Source: Botryotinia globosa
Taxonomy: Eukaryota; Ascomycota; Leotiomycetes; Helotiales; Sclerotiniaceae
Length of the DNA stretch: 64,000 bases
Assembly (NCBI GenBank): GCA_014898425.1
Contig: RCSZ01000019.1
Span: 186,001 to 250,000 of the forward strand
Direction: 5' to 3'
This document shows, in pieces, positions 11,427 to 21,852 of the stretch. Within the stretch, counting starts at the first letter, position 1, and every line of letters starts with the position of its first letter. Under the pieces are notes generated by a model that saw only the letters and a program-made list of their open reading frames with translations, had not been told where the DNA came from and made no database searches. The translations under genes and the position numbers were made by a program.

Positions 11427-12636
11427 CATAGTTTACCTTGCTCCCCTCCTCTACTCTACTCTGCTTGACAAGTTCCCTGAGATTTACACGCGGAAACCAT
11501 CAAATTGACTCGATTCTCCAGTGTAGACTTACTTACATTTACTTACACTTACTTGCTCAACTCACTTAACTCACACTTGGGACAGCAAGCGGCCGAGCGA
11601 GTGAGCCCAAAGCTAAAAAGTCCTCAAGCTAGAACACATATCCATCCATAATCGACCCCAAACCCATTGAAGAGAAGTCAGGAAAATGCCAAGAAGACCA
11701 GCGCTACCAACTCCCAACTACAAGCTTGATAATAAAATTACCATCAGGTCTTTTATGCACACCGAGTAGAGGATTCAATCTTGTCCTCTTAAATTGATGT
11801 TTTTCTCTTGTCTGTGAGCCGCAGAAACCTACAAAGCGTAAATATCTCTCTAATTTGATCTGGGCCTCGTTCTTTTTAATTACCGGCGGTGTGATTTATT
11901 GGAAAGTATCTTTCTCGGTATCGATTCTATCTATCTACCGATATACGCCCTCATAGATACGATTCAGATAAGAGAGCGGATGTTCGTCTGAACCTGTCTC
12001 GATCTTTCGCTCATGAGTAAGTGAGTGCGTGGGTGAGAGTTTCATATGTCTATCACAACTTCAACGATCAATGACCCACCTCAATAGACTAAAAGAAAGG
12101 ATATGATATTCCTCTCTCTCATTGTCGAGTTTCAACGTTTCAATCATCTAGATACATGCATACATAACTTCGTGAAAACTACTTAATCCAGCTAGCCTAG
12201 CTACACATACAGGAATGCAGATCACAGATGCACATCTACGTACCTACACAGAACTACACACAAGACCACACACTCCTCTTCCCCGTTCATGGACATGGCG
12301 TCATATACACTGTTTCATCTTCCGCACATCACAGCTCCAGCTCCACATTCCATCCATTCATCCCTATGTATTTCAAATTTCACAGTCCTCCGTACATAGT
12401 TTCCACAACCAGCCCTCCAAGATGTACCTGTACCTAATACGCCAGTGCATTGTATATGTACCTCACTATGTACCTATGTATATATTGTGATACAAAGGGA
12501 ACATTCTTCAATCCTTCCATCCACACACACACACACACACACATACAACACTACAGCTAGAAATCCGATACCAATACATTCCTTCCTTCTTTTCTTCACA
12601 TTACCATGATTTTTGTTTCGAATTCAGCTCTTCTCT

Positions 12637-12670
<34 letters not shown>

Positions 12671-15476
12671 CAAATCCACAATGAGACGAAACAATGAAAC
12701 GAAACAATCCGCCACCTTCCCGTCCTCTCCTCTCCTCCCCTCTTCCCATGCATACTCCCAAACTCCCAAGTCCAAGCACACCCATCCAATTTCCAAACAC
12801 GAAGGGGCTTTCCCTGTAACATACCTATTTGTTTCTCCTCTCGGATTCCCAGCCTCCTAGCTGTGTAGTTTTCACGACTGGGTTTTTAGGGGTTGCTGAG
12901 GTATGTCTGACGTATATCATATCGTATCAGAAACGACAGGAAAAAAGACGATCTCGTATTGTATCTTGCGAATATAGTAGTACTGTACTCGGACTGTGGA
13001 TTAGGGGTTAGATCGCTTTATTCTGATATGTATGTATGTACATGTGTATATAAAGATTGATGATCTAATCTGATCTAATCTGCTCGATCGCCCGATCGAT
13101 ACATGGTCCTTATTCTTATTCTCAATATCACACCTACCTGTCTACTATTTCCCTATCCAACCAATTCTCTTCCACAGTACATCATTCATTGCGCAAGTCA
13201 AGCTACAAAAATGTTCATTATTCATCTTTTCATCTATCCATTTATTCTCACGGAATACACCCATACTATATAAATTCGGCATCGTGGCAGAATTCTCTTT
13301 CTCTTGGCCTATATCCATATCCTCCTATCCTTCTCCACCCATTTCCCACATACTCCTAGGTACCTACTACTTGTTTCAGAAAATAAAAGAAAGAAAATTT
13401 TCAGGTGAGATGAGTTATTGATGAGATGTACCTACCTAGTGTGTTCGTCCAATCTATCTCTATCTATCTCAAACCGAATTTCTTGGTTCTGTCGTGTCTT
13501 CTCAATGAAAAGTTTTCATAGCCGTTTCGTTTGTTCGTCTCATCTTTTTCTTTTTGCTTCCTTTTCTTGTCTTGTCTTTTCTCGTCTGTGTAATATACAT
13601 GATATAGATGGCATGTTATGATATGATATAACATAGAAGCTATATACCACTATATGAAATACAAAAGAAGAGATACATAGTGGGTATCCTTCGAATGTGA
13701 ACGGAAACACCAAAACCCCATTTCTCTTTATCCGTTTCGGCTTTCGTATTTATATCAAGCTGTGAAGATTTGATGATGGTATAGCTTATACAGATAAACT
13801 GCTGGTTATATACTTACACCTCTATACCTCCATATCTTTGTCTTGACCCTATATCTTATGTCCTATATCCATATCTCCATAACTTCATCCCAATCCCACA
13901 ATCCACATCCCAAAAGCCACAAAAACCAACCCCAAGACCTAAATATACCAATTACCCCCTTCTCTATATACATTCTCCTTCCCGAGAATCGATACAAAAT
14001 CCATCATACACTCATAAACCATTACTCACATGGTAGATACTATATACCCTCCTGCACAATATCGCACATCTCCATCTCCATCTCCATCTCCAATTCCAGC
14101 TCCAAGTTCCAAGTTCCGCTACTCTATCAAATTTTCCCCATCCTTGCTTATTTGCCTGTTCGCTTTCCTATCTTTTCCAAAATTCACATATATCATTAGG
14201 ATATCAACGCGATGCGTACGAGTATCTTCATATTTATCACATTCATATGTACATACCATATATATACTTCTCCAGATTACCCAAATTACAATACATCGTA
14301 ATTCAATCCTCAATACCATCTTCAGTCCACTCATCTCCGTCCCATCTTCTCTTTTTACAAAAGGCGCCCGTGATTTATCGATCTCCTTCCCATCCTCATC
14401 TCATTCCGCTTCATGGAATACTAGGTAGCTATCTAATACATGTCGACGGATAACGAGAAATATTGTATACACGTTGAAAATCCCCGTCCAAAATCTTCTA
14501 TCGAGTCCTAGTCCTAGTACACTCACCTCAACTCAAACCTCAAACATGAACTCGACTTTAACTCCAACTCAAACTCAAATTTCAACTCAACTCAATCCCA
14601 ATCCCAAACATCACTCATTCCCCATTTTCCCTCCCAAACTCTAAAATCCAACGCGATGAGATATCAAGAGATTCAATACTCACCTCGTCTCACCTCACCT
14701 CACTGTATGAACTTGAATTTGAACTTATATTTATATCTGAACTTATACTTACTTGCTCAATACAGAGTGAAGATGCATATCTACTTTGTGAATGGTGTCT
14801 CGGTACTTGATACGAAATTGCCATTGTAAGATTACAATTTGAATCTCGGGTTCGATTTTGATGGGTTGGTGGTTGTTTGTGTTTGTTTCTGTATTTATGT
14901 TTATATTTGTACAATATATCTATCTACTTATCTACCTACCTACCTACTATCTATCTATCCATCTTTTAAAAGAAAAAGAAAATTGATTATTCAAAAGAGA
15001 ATAGAATGTCGGTGTATCTATCCTGCCGGATAGAGAAGAATAACATCACGTCATCTAAACACCCCTCTCCCTCCCCCCTCTCCCTCCCTCGCTGCCCATT
15101 CACTCCCAGTCCACTCTCCTTCAACAAACAACAACAACAGCCGCCCAATCCAAACCTAACAACAACAACTTATTACCATCGTATCCTCATTGTCATTCTC
15201 AACACATATACATATACAAATACAAATACACTCAATCCCCACCCATCCCACCCATCACACACCCCTCACCACTCATCACTCATCTCTCATCAATCATCAC
15301 TCACTCACCCCCCAATCCAAATATCACAAAAACAAGATAGACTCACAAAATCCTATAAGTCTCATAAATCTCACAACCTTCTAAAAATCGTACAAGAACA
15401 CTCGAGATATACTTATTACTCCGTCTCTCTTCCTGCCACAGAACAGGTTTCTCTGTATAGAAAGCATCTATATTAT

Positions 15477-15694
15477 TCTCCTCTATCTTCTCCTCTATCT
15501 TCTCCTCTATCTTCTCCTCTATCTTCTCCTCTATCTTCTCCTCTATCTTCTCCTCTATCTTCTCCTCTATCTTCTCCTCTATCTTCTCCTCTATCTTCTC
15601 CTCTATCTTCTCCTCTATCTTCTCCTCTATCTTCTCCTCTATCTTCTCCTCTATCTTCTCCTCTATCTTCTCCTCTATCTTCTCCTCTATCTTC
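15477..15694. repeat. 12-bp tandem array (TCTCCTCTATCT), 18 copies
   Basis: Eighteen head-to-tail copies of a pyrimidine-only-but-one-A 12-mer with almost no divergence. Because 12 is a multiple of three and the unit contains no stop in several frames, it creates long artefactual open frames on both strands (Ser-Pro-Leu on plus, Arg-Gly-Glu-Asp on minus). Confidence 0.95.
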
Positions 15695-18600
15695 CACCCC
15701 CTTCAAATCCCCTCACCCACAACAAAATCTCTCTTCTCTATTCTCCCTCCCCCATCCACTCATCCACTCATCCACCCACCCATACATCCCTCCCTCCTCA
15801 CCACCCAACACACTATATCATCATAAGAATCTCACTGGATCATATACACCATATACCAAACGAACCACTCCAATCGATTCAACAAACTACATCTAATCTA
15901 CTTCCCGAGTTTTTGTTCTACATATAAATATATATCATATGAAGATGAATCTCATGCGCTAAAAAGATCTGGGCTGGGATAATAAGGTTCTTGGGCATAG
16001 GTACTTTATAATGTAGTTATTGCTTTTGGAAGGTGTGGTATGATGTGAGATGAGATGGTACGGGATGGGATGGGATGACACGACACGATCCGAAACGAAA
16101 CGGGATATAAAGTATAAAAGCTGGGCTAGATATTTCATATATAGTAAGAGATAAAAGAGGTAGGGTAGTATCATAAAATTGTATTTCATTACATTGCGTC
16201 ACCAGATAACTACAGGCAGGCTAGGGTTTATAGTGAGAGGAATATGTATATGTTATAGACATGTATGTCTGATAGGTGGTAGAAGTGAAGATGAAGAGTA
16301 GATGCAGTAAAGAAGTTCGCCAGATTGGAGAAGAGAGGAAACGAGTGTGAAAATGGAAATGAGGTCAGAGTTCCCATTCATGTCGTCCAAACTTAGGAAC
16401 GAGATGAATAACTACCTAGTACAATCTCCTAACATCCTGTTGGATTCCAATATAAAAGATCGTATATATAACTTTCGTTTTCAAACCATAATTTAGACTC
16501 CAGGAACGCTGTATGGACTAAAATGAGATGGATGCTCCACCGGGGAACAATGATGCATCTTGACGTGCTTCAATGCTGCAGCAATATTTGCAGGATCGGG
16601 GATGTGGTTGGAGGAGACAAGGAATACGTGCATTTACGTATAAGGTATCCATTTATGTGGATATGAAGTTGACGATGGAGTGAGTGCCTAAATTGAAGTC
16701 AAAATCTAGAACCCGTAACCCGTAAAATGTGAAGAAGAGACTTGGAATTCTTGGTTTGGTGTAACCTTGACATGCAATCCGACGTGTTTGGGTCTTCAAG
16801 TGCTTAGCCAGAGATGTTCGTGTAGAGACATTGGTGGGATAAAAACGGATAATTAAGAGGTTACTTGGTGGGAACCTGATTACTCATACTGTTGGTACCG
16901 AAAAAAAAAGAATGATGCAAATATATCTCCGCTCGACATGTCGGCAGGAGTGTGGTAGCGCAGCCAAGGTGTCAACATCTTAGATCGCAGATGATTCCAG
17001 ACTTCTACCTTGGGTCCTTGGAACCAATTTTCTGGGCAAGATAAGGAGTATGCTATGCAATTCAAAAACAAACTTTTAACGAGGAAATTCCAACCATCAT
17101 TATTCACGGGTAGCCCGCCTCAAAGTATCTTTCGATGTACCGGTATGCCAGAGTCTGGTATATAATGTATTTTTTAGTGGATCTGATGCAAGGCTTTCTC
17201 GAAATGGAATCTTCAGGTCGAAATTGTCATTATCACATGGTTTGGCACACATGTAAGTTTGACAGCGGCAATGAGAGGGAGAGCTTGTGAGAAAATCAAT
17301 ACATCAAGCTGATACCCCTCATTAAAAGCAGGCACTGACCTGCAAGAGTGGCATCATTTCGATCAATCTGAAAACACGGTAATCATCAACATTGTATAGA
17401 CTCTAGAGAGACATCAGGTGTGGTGGTGTCAATGATGGCACTCTTTCTTATCCGGCCCGACTTGGTTGCCGACGGAGATCTTGTTGTACCCGATAGATCA
17501 GCCAGAATATTTTGCCCGTATGTCATTTACTGGAGTTCATCAAAGGGTTCAGACCTTCATTCGGGTCAAGTATATGCTTGTACTTGTTAGGATAACTTGT
17601 CCTTGAGATCGATCACTTTTTTTCCAAACCTGACATATCGTTACACTGAAAATATGCGGGACGTCAGATTGTATAGGGATCAGTCTACTCGTATGTGGGA
17701 AAGAGATTCCCACGCACCAGAGTTCCGATTAGTAAAGGATATGCAGTCAGAAGCGTACTATGAAGGAGAAAGTAGACTTCCTTTTGGCAGAATATCATAG
17801 CATCGCCTTGTTAAAGAAGAAAGTAGGATTTTTGGCGCTTCTCGTCTCCAGAGATCAAGGTTGTTGCAGATCATACAAATGTTGGTAAAAGCATGCCAAG
17901 TACAACTTCATGTTTAGGTGTTGGAAGAATCGAGCCGCCATAAGCTAGACGTTATAATTCGTGGGGCCACTGTGAATAAGAGGCGTTATGTCTGAACATT
18001 GACTGGTTGACTTGACTTCAAAGTCGTTCGAAAATAGGATGAGCTGCATCTAGAGGCATTGCTAAGATGATACCGACATTGACATGGCGAGACCCTTTGA
18101 AAATATCATGAAGGCAAGATGAGGATGAAAGATTGAATGATTGAATCATCTCCCAACAATTGGCAAAACCCCTTTTAGCAAATTGATGATTACCTAGTAC
18201 ATAGTTAGTTATCGCTGCATGGTTGCTTTTTATATTTGGTACGAGCAACTTTCAACCAGTATCATATCATCCAGAGATCCAATTGTGAAACCCTCCGTTT
18301 CTCTTACATGTTTTCCCTTGCACAGTCCCTTGCACAGGTCATTCGGATGCTTGTTTTGTTTTGATCTTCTGGAAAGAGCTCGAAATCTGTGGGGGCAATG
18401 TTTTTCCATGTAAAGTCTGACATCTCATAGGAAGTTAGTTATTGGTAACACTGAGAGAAAGAACACCAAGTATCCCATCCCATGTCCATGCGTGGGGAGA
18501 ACAGGAAAAACTCCATTCTAAGGTTAGTCCCTCTACCCTACATATATCAGAAGTAGCTAAGCTGAGGTGGACTTTTCGGCGGTAGATGCGATAAACATAA

Positions 18601-18952
18601 TGAATTACCTTTTTGGAGGACTAGACCTCGATGGATGTGACAGATGTGATAGATGTCGGAGGCTTGCAAGTTGCTACCGGAAAAGCGGATAGAAGGAGTT
18701 TATGAGGTTGTCATCTAACTATCTTGGATCATATCAAAGATCGGTCTGAAGGTAAGGTGTAAAGTGTAAGATGTAGTGTGCATATATGATGTATGGCTTG
18801 ATACATCGTCTTGGATGAACATCCACCTCCATACTGCAAACCCTTGTTGAAGGGCAGACGTGGTTCGTGATACGTTCGTTCCACGTTCCATTGATATGTG
18901 TTTGGACTATCACCAAAACTACCTAGGTATTGTATGTGGAAGGAATGGCGAA

Positions 18953-18991
18953 GGGGAGGGGGAGGGGGAGGGGGAGGGGGAGGGGGAGGGG
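18953..18991 (+). repeat. G-rich hexamer repeat (GGGGGA), about six copies
   Basis: Runs of five G separated by single A, about six times in a row, roughly 480 bp upstream of the FKBP start. The spacing of G-runs fits a G-quadruplex-forming sequence on the plus strand. Confidence 0.9.
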
Positions 18992-18992
18992 T

Positions 18993-19052
18993 GAGGACTG
19001 AGGACTGAGGACTGAGGACTGAGGACTGAGGATTGAGGATTGAGGATTGAGG
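18993..19052. repeat. 7-bp tandem repeat (GAGGACT then GAGGATT)
   Basis: About eight copies of a heptamer, the first five GAGGACT and the rest GAGGATT. It follows directly on the G-rich hexamer array. Confidence 0.9.
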
Positions 19053-19208
19053 AGTCTGGGAGTTTATGAGATTGGGACAGATACCAAAGGCGGAAAACCA
19101 AAACTAAAGCTAAAATCAAAAAAGAATCTACCTGCCGTGTCGACCTAGTGAATACCTAACCAGGGACATTACGAGATGGCTTCAATTGCTTTGCTTACAT
19201 GGGCTGTT

Positions 19209-19230
19209 GTGAACTGTGAACTGTGAACTG

Positions 19231-19271
<41 letters not shown>
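19209..19271. repeat. Two abutting 7-bp arrays (GTGAACT)4 and (CTCAACT)5-6
   Basis: Four copies of GTGAACT switch directly to five or six copies of CTCAACT. The shared AACT suggests one array whose unit changed and then re-expanded. Confidence 0.9.
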
Positions 19272-19475
19272 AACTGTGCCCCTGGTGAGCTTTTCTTTCT
19301 TTGAGCCCCCACCCACTCGTTCGAATATTTACCCACCACCGGAAACCTGTGAAATCTACCCCCCCCTCCTCTCCCCCCCCCGCAGCAACAGTTGATTGAA
19401 AAATTTACATAAAGCCATTCACCCCCTTTCACCCTTCAAAAACTCCTGCTTTTCTTTCTACGATCTTCTTTCCAC

Positions 19476-20293
19476 ATGTCATATATATTCTCACGTTTGA
19501 GACTATCAACTACAAGAATCCCAACTCAAGCCAAATTCCAATACAGAAACTTTTCTCGCACAAACGTCATCATGGGTGTCACAAAGCATATCTTGAAGGA
19601 GGGTACTGGTGCAACTCCTCAGAAAGGAGATACCGTCACCATTCAATACACTGGATGGTTGAAGGACCCTTCCAAGGGAGACACTCTCGAGACTCAAAAG
19701 GGCAACCAGTAAGTGCCTCTAGATGCTCAATTTGTCTCCTCACTGGTATACTAACAAAGGGACTCTCAGATTCGATTCCTCTGTCGGACGCGGTGCTTTC
19801 GTTGTTCAAATCGGTGTCGGCCAAGTCATCAAGGGTATTTGACCCCGCTATCCAATAAAAGTGACACTGAATGCTTATTGACTTGGTATTAGGTTGGGAT
19901 GAGGGTGTTACTCAGATGAAGCTCGGTGAGAAGGCTACTTTGGACATTACCCCGTAAGTTATACCTACCGACAGCGCTGTTGGATGGCCTTGCTAACATA
20001 TCCTCACAGTGATTATGCCTATGGTGCCCGGTAAGCTTATTCAAATCCCCCATCTTTCCGACTATTCCTCTCTCTAGAGATCGACTTGACAACTTTTATC
20101 CTCGGAAAAAGACGACAAACATATTATGGATGCACAACATTGCTGATCTTTGTTTCTGTAGTGGTTTCCCCCCTGTCATCCCAGCCAACTCAACTCTTCT
20201 CTTGTAAGTCCCAAATCTATTTAACACGCCAGATCTACAAAGTACTCCACTAACAATATTTGCAGCGACGTTGAGCTCCAAAAGATCAACTAA
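19476..20293 (+). CDS. FKBP12-type peptidyl-prolyl isomerase with presequence-like leader
   Basis: Six exons: 19476-19708, 19770-19834, 19893-19953, 20010-20030, 20162-20203, 20266-20293. They join to 149 codons and every intron is GT-AG. The product is a single FKBP domain: [45 protein letters not shown], ending DVELQKIN. It catalyses proline cis-trans isomerisation and, in this family, is the FK506/rapamycin receptor. The canonical FKBP12 start is the internal ATG at 19572 (117 residues). The upstream in-frame ATG adds 32 residues rich in Arg/Ser/Thr with no acidic residue, and with an R-x-F|S site (YRNF|S), typical of a mitochondrial presequence. Both starts may be used. A C-rich tract at about 19360-19383 lies in the proximal promoter. 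The 21-nt fourth exon is very short. Confidence 0.93.
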
Positions 20294-21704
20294 ACACGCG
20301 ACATTCAAAAGTTTTCGATCATAGACCGCCATTAAGGCGAGAAGGCTCAGGCTCAGGCTCACGAAGAACGAACGAACGAGTAAATGAATACACATTGGGT
20401 GGAGGCATATGTGAGCCGCCCATTAAGTTGAGAATGAATACCACGTTGTTTCTATGAAATCACCATGCACTTGGGACTCTGTGATGGTCATCAAACCTAT
20501 GAATATTACATCAGGAGTGAACAGACGCGATACGTGAATGGTGAACTTGATAAATCTGCAACGCACCCTTACAAACAGGGTTCGGATGCCACCCCTCATG
20601 TATAGCTCGTATAGATTGGTTCAGAATGCGGGTGACGAGGGGCTGTGTATTTGCCTACCTAACTAGGAGGTAGGTATTATGAGTATATGATGCCGTCAGT
20701 TCACTCATTCGACGTCACGCATATCAGAAAGGGTCGATTTCAGCGTTGGTAGAGAATACAGGACTCTTCCAACCAGCCTTATGACTCGAAAAATTACATG
20801 ATTCATGTACGCCTGACTCATCTACTGAAATAAGTTTTCGTGGGATGAAATGATTTCCATCACCTACCATCATTCATTGTTTTACACTCTAAGAATTTCC
20901 CAACAGTATACTCACTGTACAGAATCTTGAAACGTGCTTCATTTCTAACCATAAACTAGCAATTCCATATCTTCCATATACAGCGAGTGTTCTCAAAATA
21001 TTGATACTCGAGGATATCCTCGTGTGTCGATCGATATAATTATTCCTATGTAATGATTCCCCCCTATCAAGTAATGTAATGAATGTCCTTTTCGTAGATT
21101 CCTACTACCTACCGTAGATACAGGCCCAGCGTAGGTAAGGTTAGTTATGTCATTTTTACTCTAGATGTTTCCATTTGTCAGGTCAGTGCTAGAGCCTCAG
21201 TGGCCAGGGAGGTGGTGGATTGTGCGAGGCGAAAGGCATTTTGATAGGTAACCTACCTACCTAGGTACTGTAAGCAACCCGCTGCTTCCAATTCCAATTC
21301 TTATCAATAGTAGGTAAACATTGGTCAAAATCATTGGACATTTCATCAATCCATTCTTTTCCTGAATCAAAAGAAACCACAAACCATACCATACAGTACA
21401 GTACAGTGAATCCCAATCATCGAACATTCAACTTCTTTTCGAGAACGTTATTAGCTCAGTTTCCTCTACCTAGGTAGGTAATACATACTGCACCTCGCAA
21501 GGCGATAACCCCACAATATCCAACTACTCACGATCCGAGCCTTATTAATAAGTTGGTACAATCTAGTGAGCCGGAGGAATAACACCCTTTTTCTCGAATC
21601 CTTTATCAAACGCCAACATTCCGTCAACAGTAGATTTAAACGGTGCTGGTAACCTGGGAAAACGTAAACTCTCCAACGCGGATTCTCAGAGGCCAGATAA
21701 GAAG
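20294..21704. other. Intergenic region between FKBP and UBA1
   Basis: Holds the FKBP 3' flank and the UBA1 promoter. Two TACCTAGGTA palindromes occur (21258-21267 and 21467-21476), both within 600 bp of the UBA1 start. I see no gene. Confidence 0.6.
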
Positions 21705-21852
21705 ATGATGACGGTCAGTGAAAGCTACCCCTCCAAATCATCAGCTATCTTGAAGCTCGAGCTTCAAGCTCTCTCAAATCATCTTCTTTCTACTATTGCA
21801 CAAACTAACATACTTACTTTCTCACTAGGCCATACACACAAAAGATAAAGAC

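Larger units (their letters stand above)
7837..19475. other. About 11.6 kb gene-free interval between MSB2-like gene and FKBP
   Basis: I find no frame with recognisable protein content here; all open frames are short or low-complexity. The interval holds CT-rich and CTCTCTAT repeats (9399-9507), an AAATATC heptamer (11397-11426), CA (12522-12543) and CT (12632-12670) runs, an 18-copy 12-bp array (15477-15694), G-rich and heptamer arrays (18953-19052, 19209-19271), and one TACCTAGGTA palindrome (18920-18929). Part of it is the upstream region of the MSB2-like gene, and long 5' leaders or non-coding RNAs could lie here unseen. About 16.2-18.9 kb has less simple repeat than the rest but shows nothing I can name. 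Confidence 0.6.

Noticed and set aside
14840..14880. GGGTTCGA-like sequence resembling a tRNA T-arm
   Set aside because: No matching acceptor stem, D-arm or anticodon arm could be folded around it.
15473..15706. Minus-strand Arg-Gly-Glu-Asp repeat frame
   Set aside because: It is the other strand of the same 12-bp satellite.
15006..15896. 296-codon ATG frame with Ser-Ser-Pro-Leu repeats
   Set aside because: Openness comes mainly from the 12-bp array; the rest is His/Ser/Pro low-complexity from CT- and CA-rich DNA, with no recognisable domain.
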